A stretch of 64,000 nt of DNA from Qipengyuania mesophila (lineage in GTDB: Bacteria; Pseudomonadota; Alphaproteobacteria; Sphingomonadales; Sphingomonadaceae). The position numbers and the translations under genes are program-made. Below, one piece after another: positions 1 to 8,784 of the stretch (the first letter of the stretch is position 1; each line of letters opens with the position of its first letter). The stretch is from the NCBI RefSeq assembly GCF_019711655.1, contig NZ_JAIGNU010000001.1:1769501-1833500 (forward strand), read 5' to 3'. The notes under the pieces were generated by a model. The model had not been told where the DNA came from and ran no database searches. It saw only the letters and a list, made by a program, of their open reading frames with translations.

Positions 1-212
1 ACCATCGCATGATCGCGGTCGGTGTGGAGGATGCCGTATTTCGCCCGGCGCGAGAGGCCGGAGATCGTCGCTCCCGTAAGCGCCTGGACGAGGTCGGGCG
101 GGAAGGGGCGGCGCATGTCGGGCCGGTTGACCCGCACCGACACGATCCGCTCGCCTTCGAGAAACCGGGCGAGGCCACGCACGGTTGTCTCGACTTCGGG
201 AAGCTCTGGCAT
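1..212 (-). CDS. mutM: Formamidopyrimidine-DNA glycosylase (Fpg), N-terminal part, cut by window edge
   Basis: Only the first 70 residues lie in the window; the C-terminal H2TH and zinc-finger parts are off the left edge. The protein opens with MPELPEVETTVRGL, the Fpg signature. Pro2 is the Schiff-base nucleophile and Glu3 the general acid once the initiator Met is removed. A later SRRAKYGIL segment carries the conserved beta-hairpin lysine. It excises 8-oxoguanine and other oxidised purines. It is divergent from ubiE with a 56-bp shared upstream region, an arrangement common in sphingomonads. The start is fixed by the need for Pro at position 2. Confidence 0.93.
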   Translation of the reverse strand, partial: MPELPEVETTVRGLARFLEGERIVSVRVNRPDMRRPFPPDLVQALTGATISGLSRRAKYGILHTDRDHAM

Positions 213-268
213 GAAAACCCCTGTAACAGCCTTTGCGCCCGGCTCAATTCCCCCTAAGGCTCGCCGCC

Positions 269-1000
269 ATGAACGACACCGTTTCCTTCGGCTACGAAGA
301 CATCGACGCCTCCGAGAAGACCGGCCGCGTGGGCGAGGTTTTTTCGAGCGTTGCCGCCAAATACGACATCATGAACGATGCCATGTCGGGCGGCATGCAT
401 CGCTTGTGGAAGAACCGCTTCGTCAGCCGCGTCAAACCGCAACCGGGCGAGGCGATCCTCGACATGGCGGGTGGGACGGGCGACATCGCCTTCCGCATGG
501 CCGAGCGCGGCGCAAGCGTCACCGTCTCCGATATCAATCAGGACATGCTCGACGTCGGCATCGAACGCGCGATGGAGCGCGGGATCGACGGTCTGGTTTG
601 GTCGCGCCAGAATGCCGAGGAACTGACCTTCTCCAGCCGCATCTTCGATGCCTACACCATCGTCTTCGGCATCCGGAACGTGACCTTCATCGACAAGGCC
701 CTGCGCGAAGCGCACCGCGTGCTGAAGTTCGGCGGGCGCTTCTACTGCATGGAATTCAGCCAGACCGACTGGCCCGGCTTCAAGGAAGTCTACGACCTCT
801 ATTCGCACCGGCTCATGCCCAAGATCGGCAAGGCGATCGCTAATGACGAGGACAGCTATCGCTACCTTGCCGAATCGATCCGTCGCTTCCCCAAGCCGCC
901 CGAATTCGAAGCGATGATCCGCAAGGCGGGGTTCGAGAACACGCGCGTGGAATCGATCCTCGGCGGCGCGGTGAACATCCATTCGGGGTGGAAGGTCTAG
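269..1000 (+). CDS. ubiE: Ubiquinone/menaquinone biosynthesis C-methyltransferase UbiE
   Basis: This 243-residue SAM-dependent methyltransferase performs the C-methylation step on the benzoquinol ring in ubiquinone synthesis. The UbiE signature YDIMNDAMSGGMHRLWK is at about residues 32-48, the SAM motif I (ILDMAGGTGD) at about 63-72, and FGIRNV plus HRVLKFGG follow in the usual order. An in-frame codon at 233 would add 12 residues unlike the family, so the ATG at 269 is preferred. Length matches the family. The ubiB start lies 1 bp after its stop, so the two are almost certainly co-transcribed. Confidence 0.96.
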   Translation: MNDTVSFGYEDIDASEKTGRVGEVFSSVAAKYDIMNDAMSGGMHRLWKNRFVSRVKPQPGEAILDMAGGTGDIAFRMAERGASVTVSDINQDMLDVGIERAMERGIDGLVWSRQNAEELTFSSRIFDAYTIVFGIRNVTFIDKALREAHRVLKFGGRFYCMEFSQTDWPGFKEVYDLYSHRLMPKIGKAIANDEDSYRYLAESIRRFPKPPEFEAMIRKAGFENTRVESILGGAVNIHSGWKV

Positions 1001-1001
1001 G

Positions 1002-2564
1002 GTGGCACGACCCTCGACGCATATCTGGCGGCTTCTCAAATGGGGCCGCACGCTGGCGCGGCACGGCGCCTTGCGCGGGATCGAGCACGATCCCAACACC
1101 CCCCCGCCGGTCAAGCGACTCGCTCGCATCGCGCGCTTCGGTACTCGACAGCCGCTCACGCCCGACTATGCCGGTGCCTTCCGCGATATCGGGCCGGCGG
1201 CGATCAAGCTCGGCCAGACGCTGGCGACGCGGCCCGACCTGGTCGGCGAGGATGCGGCGCGCAATTTGCTGACGCTGCAGGACGATCTGCCGCCGGTGCC
1301 GTTCGAGCAGATAAAGGAGAGCATCGAGGCGAGCTTCGAGCAGCCGCTCGAAGCCCTTTATGCCGAATTCGACCCCGTGCCGATCGGTGCCGCCTCGATC
1401 GCGCAGGTTCACCGCGCGGTCACCACCGAAGGACGGCAGGTCGCGGTCAAGGTGCTGCGCCCCGGCGTGCGCGAGCAGTTCGCGCGCGACATCGACACCT
1501 ACGAATGGGCCGCCGCGCATGTCGAGGCAATGGGCGGCGAGGCCGCGCGCCTGCGCCCGCGGCTGGTCATCGCCAATTTCAAGCGCTGGACCAATCGCGA
1601 ACTCGACTTGCGCCGCGAGGCCGCGAGCGCGTCCGAACTGGCCGAGCACATGGTCGGCACCGAGGGCTACGAAATCCCCGGGATCGACTGGGACCGCACC
1701 AATGGCCGCGTAATGACGGTCGACTGGGTCGACGGGATCAAGATCAGCAATGTCGAGGAACTCAGGGCAGCGGGGCACGACACCGCCGAGATCGCGAACC
1801 GCCTCGTCCTGGCCTTCCTCAAGCAGGCGATCGCCGCGGGCTTCTTCCACGCCGACATGCATCAGGGGAACCTGTTCGTGAAACCGGACGGGACCATCGC
1901 GGCGATCGATTTCGGCATCATGGGCCGGATCGACCGGCGCGCCCGCATGTGGCTGGCGGAAATCCTCTACGGACTCACGACCGGCAATTACCGTCGCGTC
2001 GCCGAGATCCATTTCGAGGCACAATACGTGCCGAGTTATCACAATGTCGACGAGTTCGCGACCGCGCTGCGAGCGGTGGGCGAGCCGATGCGCGGCAAGC
2101 CGGTGAGCGAGCTGAGCGTCGGCCAGATGCTCGACGGCCTCTTCGCCATCACGCGTGATTTCGACATGCAGACGCAGCCGCATTTGCTGCTGCTGCAGAA
2201 GACCATGGTGATGGTCGAAGGCATCGCCACCCAGCTCAATCCCAAGATCAACATGTGGGACACCAGCGCGCCCTATGTCCGCAGCTGGATCCGCGACGAA
2301 CTCGGCCCCGAAGCCGCCATCGCCGATCGTATCCGCGAGGACACCGAAACGCTGCTGCGACTGCCCGAGCTGATCCGCCGGATCGAGGATCGCTTCCCGG
2401 CCAAGGGCGGCGCCCCCGAGCCGCCGCCGCTGCCCAGGATCGAATTGATGTGGGAAAGGCGCCGCCGCAGGGCGCGCAGCTCCGGACTGCTCGGCTATAT
2501 CGGTGCGGCAGTGGCAGGGGGGCTCGCGGCATGGGCAGCGTTGACGCAGGGGTGGATCGGCTAG
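1002..2564 (+). CDS. ubiB: Ubiquinone biosynthesis protein UbiB (ADCK/UbiB atypical kinase)
   Basis: This 520-residue member of the UbiB/ADCK atypical kinase family is needed for aerobic ubiquinone synthesis, acting at the membrane with the Ubi complex. The KxGQ motif appears as AAIKLGQTLATRP. The alanine-rich nucleotide loop is PIGAASIAQVHRA. The kinase catalytic segment FFHADMHQGNLFV and the metal-binding AIDFGIMG follow. Two hydrophobic helices at the extreme C-terminus (GLLGYIGAAVAGGLAAWAAL) are the usual membrane anchor. The start is a GTG one base past the ubiE stop. Confidence 0.95.
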   Translation: MARPSTHIWRLLKWGRTLARHGALRGIEHDPNTPPPVKRLARIARFGTRQPLTPDYAGAFRDIGPAAIKLGQTLATRPDLVGEDAARNLLTLQDDLPPVPFEQIKESIEASFEQPLEALYAEFDPVPIGAASIAQVHRAVTTEGRQVAVKVLRPGVREQFARDIDTYEWAAAHVEAMGGEAARLRPRLVIANFKRWTNRELDLRREAASASELAEHMVGTEGYEIPGIDWDRTNGRVMTVDWVDGIKISNVEELRAAGHDTAEIANRLVLAFLKQAIAAGFFHADMHQGNLFVKPDGTIAAIDFGIMGRIDRRARMWLAEILYGLTTGNYRRVAEIHFEAQYVPSYHNVDEFATALRAVGEPMRGKPVSELSVGQMLDGLFAITRDFDMQTQPHLLLLQKTMVMVEGIATQLNPKINMWDTSAPYVRSWIRDELGPEAAIADRIREDTETLLRLPELIRRIEDRFPAKGGAPEPPPLPRIELMWERRRRRARSSGLLGYIGAAVAGGLAAWAALTQGWIG

Positions 2565-3667
2565 CCGACCCCGCAGCGGCGCCCGCCTGGGACCGCTTCG
2601 CCCATTGGCGCCCATGGCCGGCGCGGGTGCTGCTGGCGGTCGTCGCGGCCTTGCTGGTGCTGGCTGCGCTCACGCCGCTCACCGCCAGCATGGATGGCAC
2701 GCCCTCCGAAGTGCCCGATCTCGTTGCCGAGGAAGCGGCGTCCGAACCCGAACGCGACGACGACCTCGCCTTCTACGATCGTGTCATCGAGCGCATCGCG
2801 GGTGGCGAGAACTATTACGACTTCATCGTCGAGGAACAGCGCGCGAGCGACTATCCCGTCCGCCCGGGCATCGCCGTCCGCCTGCCGACGCTCGCCTATC
2901 TCCATGCCTGGCTCGGCGAGCCGGGGATGCTGGTGCTGGCGGTGCTGCTGCTGGGCGCCTGCGTCTGGGCGTGGTGGAGGAGGCTGGGTGATGAACCCGG
3001 CGGCCCGCCGCGGCAGCGGATCGGCGCCGCGCTGATGCTCATGGGCGGATCGCTCGGCCTCAACCGCTACTATTTCGTGCTCCACGAGCTGTGGGCGGGA
3101 ATGCTGCTCGCGCTCGCCTTCGCGTTGCATCGACCGGGGCGCTGGGGAGCCTCGCTCGCGGTCGCCGCACTGGCGCTGGCGATCCGCGAGCATGCGCTGC
3201 CCTTCGTCCTGCTGATGGGCGCGATGGCTGCGTGGCGCCGCGACTGGCGGGAGACGGCGGCATGGGCCATGCTGGTGCTCGTCTTCCTCGCCGCGATGGC
3301 CTGGCATCTCTCGCTCATCGCGCCGCATGTCCTGCCCACCGATCCCGCAAGTCCCGACTGGCTGGTGATGCGCGGCCTCTCGGGCTGGCTCGGCAATGTC
3401 GTGCTGAGTTCGAACCTGCGCTTTCTCCCGCATGCGATTGCCGGGCCGCTGGTACTGCTCATGGTGCTCGGCTGGGCGGGTTGGAAGTCGCCCGCCGGAG
3501 CGACGGGCACGCTGCTCTATGTCGGCTATGGGCTCGCCTTCATGCTCGCCGGGCGGGCAAACAATTTCTACTGGGGCGCGGTGGTCGCGCCGGCGATGTT
3601 CGTCGGGATCGCCTTCGTGCCCATGGCGCTCGCCTCGCTGGTACGGTCCGCACGGGCGCGCGCATGA
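2531..3667 (+). CDS. Polytopic membrane protein, GT-C glycosyltransferase-like, paralogue of the next gene
   Basis: I do not recognise a named family. It has 378 residues, with an N-terminal helix at about 28-50, a soluble loop rich in Asp/Glu/Tyr (YDRVIERIAGGENYYDF), then eight or so hydrophobic helices. Shared landmarks with the next gene are GGENYYDF/AGEDYYHV, the LPHAIAGPL/LPHGIAGPL block, and ANNFYW/LENFYW near the end. A lumenal acidic loop after helix 1 followed by many helices recalls ArnT/PMT GT-C transferases, but this is an inference. The ATG lies inside the end of ubiB (34-bp overlap) and the stop overlaps the next start as ATGA, indicating translational coupling. Confidence 0.75.
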   Translation: MGSVDAGVDRLADPAAAPAWDRFAHWRPWPARVLLAVVAALLVLAALTPLTASMDGTPSEVPDLVAEEAASEPERDDDLAFYDRVIERIAGGENYYDFIVEEQRASDYPVRPGIAVRLPTLAYLHAWLGEPGMLVLAVLLLGACVWAWWRRLGDEPGGPPRQRIGAALMLMGGSLGLNRYYFVLHELWAGMLLALAFALHRPGRWGASLAVAALALAIREHALPFVLLMGAMAAWRRDWRETAAWAMLVLVFLAAMAWHLSLIAPHVLPTDPASPDWLVMRGLSGWLGNVVLSSNLRFLPHAIAGPLVLLMVLGWAGWKSPAGATGTLLYVGYGLAFMLAGRANNFYWGAVVAPAMFVGIAFVPMALASLVRSARARA

Positions 3668-4761
3668 CGCTGCCCGATCGCCCGCTGCGCCTGCTGCCGC
3701 GCTGGGCCGCGGCGCTGCTCCTCCTGCTGACGGCGCTGGCCTGCGTCTGGAGCGGGCCGGCGATCACCGCGCGCCATCTCGAGCACGATGCCGATATCGC
3801 GAAGCGCACCCAGCTCGGCGAGCGCCCCGACATGGACCTCTACAGCAGCATCGATACGCGTGTTGCGGCGGGCGAGGACTATTACCACGTCGCCGCCGAG
3901 CTGCAGCGCGAGCGGGGGTTTCCGACCTCGCCCTTCGTCACCATCCGGACGCCGGTCCTCGCCTGGACCACCGCGCTGTGGGGGGCGCAGGGCTGGCGGA
4001 TCATCGCGGTGTTGCTGTGGGCCGCCAATATTTTCGCCTGGTTCGCCGTGCTGGGCGGGCAGGCACGCAAGCCCGAACGCTATGCCGCCGCGCTGCTCGC
4101 GGGCTATTTCGGCATGCTCACCTTCTTCGAGAAGATCGCGCTCAGTCACGAGGCGCTCGCCGGGCTGATGCTGTCGCTCGCGCTGGCGCTGTCGTTCCGC
4201 AAGGCCTGGTGGGCGGCGCTGGCGCTGGCCAGTTTCGCCATCGCCCTGCGCGAACTGGCGCTGCCCTTCCTGCTGGCCTGGGGCGCGGTGGCGCTGCTGG
4301 CGGGGGAGAGGAGACGGCTTGTCGGGATCGCCGCCGCGATTGCCCTGCTCGCGGTCGGGCTGGCCTTCCATGCCGCGGCGGTCGCGGCGGTGTGCCTTCC
4401 GGGCGACCTCCATTCGGAAGGATGGCTCGGCATGTTCGGCCCCTCGCTGCCCTTCTACGGCATCGACGTGACCACGCTGCTGGTCCTGCTGCCGCATGGG
4501 ATCGCGGGCCCGCTGATCGTGCTCGCGCTGCTCGGCTGGCTCTCGCTCGGCGGGCGGCTGGGGGCCTTTGCGAGCCTGTGGTTCGCTGGCTTCATCGCCG
4601 CCACCGCGCTCTTCGCGCGGCTGGAGAACTTCTACTGGATGGGGCTGTTCGTCCCCGCCTACGGCGTCGGCCTCGCCTTCGCGCCGCGCGCGCTGGCCGA
4701 CCTCGTCGCAAGAGTCAGCCGGTCCGCGGGGACCAGCCCCAGGACCGCATCGCCAGGATGA
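3664..4761 (+). CDS. Polytopic membrane protein, paralogue of the preceding gene
   Basis: This 365-residue integral membrane protein starts at the ATG of an ATGA overlap with the upstream paralogue. Helix 1 is LPRWAAALLLLLTALACVW. It is followed by a periplasmic-type loop with YSSIDTRVAAGEDYYHV, then repeated hydrophobic helices. It keeps the same order of landmarks as its neighbour (AGEDYYHV, LPHGIAGPL, LENFYWMGLF), so the pair arose by tandem duplication and then diverged strongly. A role in lipid-linked sugar transfer is possible but unproven. Its last 47 bp overlap the 3' end of a convergent small membrane gene. Confidence 0.75.
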   Translation: MTLPDRPLRLLPRWAAALLLLLTALACVWSGPAITARHLEHDADIAKRTQLGERPDMDLYSSIDTRVAAGEDYYHVAAELQRERGFPTSPFVTIRTPVLAWTTALWGAQGWRIIAVLLWAANIFAWFAVLGGQARKPERYAAALLAGYFGMLTFFEKIALSHEALAGLMLSLALALSFRKAWWAALALASFAIALRELALPFLLAWGAVALLAGERRRLVGIAAAIALLAVGLAFHAAAVAAVCLPGDLHSEGWLGMFGPSLPFYGIDVTTLLVLLPHGIAGPLIVLALLGWLSLGGRLGAFASLWFAGFIAATALFARLENFYWMGLFVPAYGVGLAFAPRALADLVARVSRSAGTSPRTASPG

Positions 4762-5104
4762 TCGCCAGGCAATGGAAGGCCTCGACCCCCATCGGGACCA
4801 TCCAGCCCTCGTAAGGTCCTTGCACCACCAGGTTGATGAAGCGCCCGGTGAAGGCGATGGCAAAGAGGCCGAGCGCAGGCAGCAGCACGTCGCCGCGCCG
4901 CCTCCATGCCCCCCAGACGAGCGACAGCGACCCGATGTAGAAGAAGGCGGTCATGTCGCCGCGCAGCGTCGCTTCGCCGTGGCGCGAGACGATGGCGAGG
5001 CCGAAATCGCTCGCTCCGCCGGCCGGATCGACCAGGAAGCTGGTACCCAACACCAGGTCGAGGATCGCCAGCGCAAGCAGCACCGCGCTCAGGATCACAT
5101 GCAT
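4715..5104 (-). CDS. Small four-helix membrane protein of unknown function
   Basis: This is a 129-residue hydrophobic protein with four predicted membrane spans: an N-terminal helix from residue 3, FFYIGSLSLVWGAW, LLPALGLFAIAFTGRFI and VEAFHCLAIILAM. Size and topology resemble small DUF4345-type membrane proteins, but I cannot assign the family firmly. It is transcribed against the preceding gene with a 47-bp tail-to-tail overlap. About 185 bp separate its start from coaBC on the opposite strand, so both promoters should lie there. Confidence 0.7.
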   Translation of the reverse strand: MHVILSAVLLALAILDLVLGTSFLVDPAGGASDFGLAIVSRHGEATLRGDMTAFFYIGSLSLVWGAWRRRGDVLLPALGLFAIAFTGRFINLVVQGPYEGWMVPMGVEAFHCLAIILAMRSWGWSPRTG

Positions 5105-5289
5105 CGAATTTCCCCCGTTACCCCTTTATTCACCACGGAAGGGTAAGGCGTAACTGGAAAAACGCCAGCGCTCGATGCTGGCAATGCCACACGGGGGGCG
5201 CTAGCAAGCGCAGCAATGATCGGTTCGGAATGCATTTGCCGTTGCGCGCACATCTGCGCGGACCTGGCGCGCGCCCGCAGGGGTGCGGC

Positions 5290-6939
5290 GTGAGCGGCCC
5301 CAAGATCCTGCTCGTGATCGGCGGCGGCATCGCTGCCTACAAGTCGTGCGAGCTGGTCCGCCTGATCCGCCGGGCGGGTGGCGACGTGACCTGCGTGCTG
5401 ACCGATGGCGGACAGCAGTTCGTCACCCCGATGGCGCTCGCCGCCCTGTCCGAGAACAAGGTCTATACCTCGCTGTTCGATCTCAAGGACGAGGTCGAAA
5501 TGGGGCATATCCAGCTGAGCCGCGAGGCCGACCTCGTGGTCGTGTGTCCGGCGACGGCGGATTTGCTCGCCAAGATGGCTGCGGGCATTGCCGACGATCT
5601 CGCCACGACGCTGATCCTCGCCACCGACAAGCCGGTGCTGACCGTGCCGGCGATGAACGTGCGGATGTGGGAGCATTCGGCGACGCAGCGCAATGTCGAC
5701 TGGCTGCGCCAGGCGGGCGTGGCGGTGATGGAGCCTGACGAGGGACCGATGGCCTGCGGCGAGTTCGGCCCCGGCCGCCTGCCCGAACCGCCCGCGGTCC
5801 TGGGCCGGATCGCCGAGGAGCTCGATCTGGACCTCGACCTTCCCGAGCTTTCCGCTACCGCTCCGGCACAACTCGCCGCACCGGCGGATGAAGAGGAGCA
5901 CCTCGAGGCTCTCGAGCCCGAACCCGAGGAGGAAGTCGAGAAGAGCGGCGGCGGGCTTGGCGGGCTGCTGGCGATGATCATCCCGCGCTCGACCCCGCAG
6001 CGCAGCCACGAGGACATCGAGGCCGAGCTCGACGAACAGCCTGAACCCGATGTGGAAGCGTTTGACGCGGTGGAAGAACCCGTCCCGCCCGAAGCACTCG
6101 CCGATGCCGGCCCGATCCTCGCGACCAAGGGCAGGGCTTCCGCCGCACCGCCGACCGATCCCGGGGCGCTGGCCTATGACGCCGACGATGCGCAGGCGCG
6201 CGCCGTCGCCTTCGACGCCTCGCCGCTCGCCGGTCAGGCGGCGTTCGATCCCGATCCCGAGCATCGCCCGCTCTACGGCAAGCACGTGCTGGTCACCGCC
6301 GGGCCGACGCACGAGCCGATCGATCCGGTGCGCTATATCGCCAACCGGTCGAGCGGGAAGCAGGGCTTCGCCATCGCCGGCATGGCCGCCGCCGCCGGCG
6401 CGCGCGTGACGCTGGTTGCCGGCCCGGTCAACCTGCCGACTCCGGTCGGGGTCGATCGCGTGGACGTCGAGACCGCCGAGGACATGGCCGAGGAGGTGCG
6501 CAACGCCCTTCCCGCCGACGTCGCCTTCATGGTCGCCGCCGTCGCCGACTGGCGCAGTCGCCACGTCGCGGGCGAGAAGATGAAGAAGCGCGGCAGCGCA
6601 CCGCCTGCGCTGATCCTGGCGGAGAACCCCGACATCCTCGCCAGCACCGCGGCAGGGCGCAAGCGTCCGGCGTTGCTGATCGGCTTTGCCGCCGAGACCG
6701 AAAACGTGGTCGAGAACGCAAAGTCCAAGCGCAAGCGCAAGGGCGCCGACTGGATCATCGCCAACAACGTCTCCTCTGCCGAGGGAGACGGCGTGATGGG
6801 GGGGGACCTCAACCAGGTGCACATCGTCACTTCGGCGGGGATCGAGAGCCTGCCCGAAATGCCCAAGGAAGACGTTGCGCGCGAACTGGTGGCCCGTGCC
6901 GCCGCCGCGCTGCAATCGATAGAGGAAGAGCATGGCTGA
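5290..6939 (+). CDS. coaBC: Bifunctional phosphopantothenoylcysteine decarboxylase / phosphopantothenate-cysteine ligase (CoaBC) with long acidic linker
   Basis: It catalyses two successive steps of coenzyme A synthesis. Counting from the GTG at 5290 it has 549 residues. The CoaC flavoprotein domain (1-170) has the active-site His73 (MGHIQL), the PAMNVRMW motif at 120-127 and the Cys156 motif [16 protein letters not shown]. The CoaB synthetase domain starts near residue 330 ([20 protein letters not shown]). Most homologues are about 400 residues. Here residues about 180-328 form an extra Asp/Glu/Pro/Ala-rich stretch with no recognisable fold. An in-frame ATG at 5230 would add 20 residues and cannot be excluded. 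It overlaps dut by 8 bp. Confidence 0.94.
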   Translation: MSGPKILLVIGGGIAAYKSCELVRLIRRAGGDVTCVLTDGGQQFVTPMALAALSENKVYTSLFDLKDEVEMGHIQLSREADLVVVCPATADLLAKMAAGIADDLATTLILATDKPVLTVPAMNVRMWEHSATQRNVDWLRQAGVAVMEPDEGPMACGEFGPGRLPEPPAVLGRIAEELDLDLDLPELSATAPAQLAAPADEEEHLEALEPEPEEEVEKSGGGLGGLLAMIIPRSTPQRSHEDIEAELDEQPEPDVEAFDAVEEPVPPEALADAGPILATKGRASAAPPTDPGALAYDADDAQARAVAFDASPLAGQAAFDPDPEHRPLYGKHVLVTAGPTHEPIDPVRYIANRSSGKQGFAIAGMAAAAGARVTLVAGPVNLPTPVGVDRVDVETAEDMAEEVRNALPADVAFMVAAVADWRSRHVAGEKMKKRGSAPPALILAENPDILASTAAGRKRPALLIGFAAETENVVENAKSKRKRKGADWIIANNVSSAEGDGVMGGDLNQVHIVTSAGIESLPEMPKEDVARELVARAAAALQSIEEEHG

Positions 6940-7390
6940 CCGTATCGGCGTGCAGGTGAAGCGCCTGCCGCATGGAGAGGGGCTCGCGCTGCCCGCCTAT
7001 GCCACCGGCGGTGCGGCGGGGATGGACGTGCTTGCGGCGGAGGATGTCACGCTCGCCCCCGGCCAGCGGCACGCGGTCGCGACCGGCCTCGCGCTGGCGA
7101 TCCCGCAGGGTTACGAGATCCAGGTCCGGCCGCGCTCGGGCCTCGCGCTCAAGCACGGCATCACCGTGCCCAACACGCCGGGGACGATCGACAGCGACTA
7201 TCGCGGCGAGTTGAAGGTCATCCTGATCAACCACGGCGCGGGAGACTTCACCATCGCGCGCGGCGACCGTGTCGCGCAGCTGGTGCTGGCGCCGGTCACG
7301 CAGGCGGCATGGGACGAGGTCGACGAGCTCGACGAGACCACGCGCGGTGCGGGTGGCTTCGGTTCGACCGGGGGCCACGCCAAGCTGTGA
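6932..7390 (+). CDS. dut: Deoxyuridine 5'-triphosphate nucleotidohydrolase (dUTPase)
   Basis: This 152-residue trimeric dUTPase hydrolyses dUTP to dUMP, keeping uracil out of DNA and feeding dTMP synthesis. All five family motifs are visible in order: [32 protein letters not shown] (with the catalytic Asp), RGDRVAQLV and the C-terminal [10 protein letters not shown] that closes over the substrate. It begins inside the end of coaBC, a coupling (dfp-dut) seen in many proteobacteria. Confidence 0.97.
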   Translation: MADRIGVQVKRLPHGEGLALPAYATGGAAGMDVLAAEDVTLAPGQRHAVATGLALAIPQGYEIQVRPRSGLALKHGITVPNTPGTIDSDYRGELKVILINHGAGDFTIARGDRVAQLVLAPVTQAAWDEVDELDETTRGAGGFGSTGGHAKL

Positions 7391-7582
7391 GCGCTTGACG
7401 CCGCAACCTCGCCGACGCAGGATCGCGCCATCGCCTCCGCGATCCGAAGGAACTATGTCAGAGATTGCCATCCGCTGAGCCGCCCGCTCCGCAGTCCGCT
7501 GCGGGACCGGGCAGATGCGCGCGCCGTGCGGCCCATAGCCGTGCCTGCTGCGCGCCCGATGCCAGCAGATGGAATCCCGAAA

Positions 7583-7840
7583 TTGAATATCTCGAAATAC
7601 GAACAGCGCGTGTTGCACGCGCTGGCGCAGGGCGGGCGGATCGACTTCCTCCGCAATACGAACGGCCGGGTCGAAGTGGTCGATTGCTTCAACCGCGACG
7701 GCTTCCGCCTGAGCGACTGTACGCTTGGCGTGTTCGAACGCCTGCGCAAGCGGCGTTTGATCCGCAGCCAGGGCGGGGCGCCCTATCGCATCACCCGAGA
7801 GGGGCTGGCGGCCGTGCGCGCGCAGCTGGACAACCGCTAG
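7583..7840 (+). CDS. yjhX: YjhX-family (UPF0386) small protein, possible orphan toxin
   Basis: It has 85 residues if read from a TTG at 7583. That start matches the family N-terminus (MNLS-type) and gives the exact family length. An in-frame ATG at 7559 would add 8 residues. Family landmarks are HALAQGGRI near residue 11, [19 protein letters not shown] in the centre, and the C-terminal PYRIT...VRAQLDNR. E. coli YjhX is described as the toxin of a toxin-antitoxin pair with the acetyltransferase YjhQ. No GNAT gene is adjacent here, so this copy is an orphan and may have a different role. It is followed by a strong bidirectional terminator. Confidence 0.85.
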   Translation: MNISKYEQRVLHALAQGGRIDFLRNTNGRVEVVDCFNRDGFRLSDCTLGVFERLRKRRLIRSQGGAPYRITREGLAAVRAQLDNR

Positions 7841-7856
7841 CGTAGCCCTGAAAGAG

Positions 7857-7886
7857 AAAGGGCGGCCCGATCCGGAGCCGCCCTTT
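7857..7886. terminator. Bidirectional intrinsic terminator between yjhX and the DUF4136 gene
   Basis: A perfect 10-bp stem, AAAGGGCGGC at 7857-7866 against GCCGCCCTTT at 7877-7886, with a 10-nt loop. It sits between two converging genes and has short A and T tracts at the stem base, suiting both directions. Confidence 0.85.
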
Positions 7887-7914
7887 CCGATTGTCCCGTC
7901 CGGGAAAAGTCCCT

Positions 7915-8619
7915 TCAGTCGATCTTGCGGACGGTGGTCTTTTCCGGCGCGATCGAGATGCGCAGCGTTTCACCCGAATTGCCGGGGAAGTCGGTGAACA
8001 TCGCTTCGACCAGGTTCGGTACCAGGTACTGCAGCCGGTTCGAGGTCGACATCGCCTGCGCCTTGCCTTCGAACAGGCGTTCGCCGGTCGCGGCACGGTC
8101 GATCTTCAGGTCGATCCCGCTGGTGTAGACGGTGTAGCTGCGCACGTCGGGCCCGTCGAACCAAGGGTCGTAGAAGCCGAAGCCCCAGCTGCTGCCGTAG
8201 TAGCGCGGACGGTAGAAACCCGGGCGGGTGCGGTAACCCCAATAGGAGCGATAGCCGTACCACGGATCGTAGAACGGATCGCGGAACCCGCTTGAGCGGA
8301 CGCGCTCGCGGCCCTTGTCGACGCCGTAGTCGAATCGCACCAGCAGGCTCGCCTGCTCCGGCGAGGCGGCCTCGGCATAGCCGAGCCGGCTCATCTGCGC
8401 CTCGACGAGATCGGCATATTGCGAGAACTCGAGCCCGCCAGCGAGCGCCGGATCGTCGGCGACGACGAAATAGCTTTCCCCCTGCGGCGCGGGCATCTGC
8501 GTCTGGAAACGCGAGACATCGGCCTTGAAGGGCGTGGCGCAGGCGGCGAGGCCGGCGAGGAGAAGGGGAATGGAGGCGAGCTTGAGTTTGCGCCCCCAAC
8601 CCAGTGGCAGGTCGGTCAT
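7915..8619 (-). CDS. DUF4136 domain lipoprotein
   Basis: This 234-residue predicted outer-membrane or periplasmic lipoprotein has a basic start (GRKLKLAS), a hydrophobic core and the lipobox LAGLAAC. The mature region follows the DUF4136 pattern: an early DVSRFQTQMP segment, then an aromatic Tyr/Arg/Gly-rich insert (RDPFYDPWYGYRSYWGYR) and a C-terminal LVEAMFTDFPG...LRISI region. The molecular function of the family is unknown. The ATG at 8619 is chosen because upstream in-frame codons would bury the signal peptide. Confidence 0.85.
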   Translation of the reverse strand: MTDLPLGWGRKLKLASIPLLLAGLAACATPFKADVSRFQTQMPAPQGESYFVVADDPALAGGLEFSQYADLVEAQMSRLGYAEAASPEQASLLVRFDYGVDKGRERVRSSGFRDPFYDPWYGYRSYWGYRTRPGFYRPRYYGSSWGFGFYDPWFDGPDVRSYTVYTSGIDLKIDRAATGERLFEGKAQAMSTSNRLQYLVPNLVEAMFTDFPGNSGETLRISIAPEKTTVRKID

Positions 8620-8738
8620 GCTCAGTCCCTTTCGAACGAGGGCGTATTCAACTGTGAAACGCCCGATTGCGCAGCCCGCCGCTTCCCCGAGGCACACTGC
8701 CAGTAACTGTGCATCTTCGTAGACGAATGGCCATGAAC

Positions 8739-8755
8739 CCGGATTGAATATCCGG
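8739..8755. terminator. Weak hairpin downstream of trpS
   Basis: CCGGAT (8739-8744) pairs with ATCCGG (8750-8755) around a 5-nt loop in the gap between trpS and the downstream lipoprotein gene. There is no long T tract, so a terminator role is tentative. Confidence 0.35.
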
Positions 8756-8784
8756 ATTCACATTTGTTTCAAAGGTCGAGACGG

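Noticed and set aside
8739..8755. Possible regulatory palindrome downstream of trpS
   Set aside because: Short stem with no downstream T tract and no context that decides between terminator and chance; kept only as a low-confidence site.
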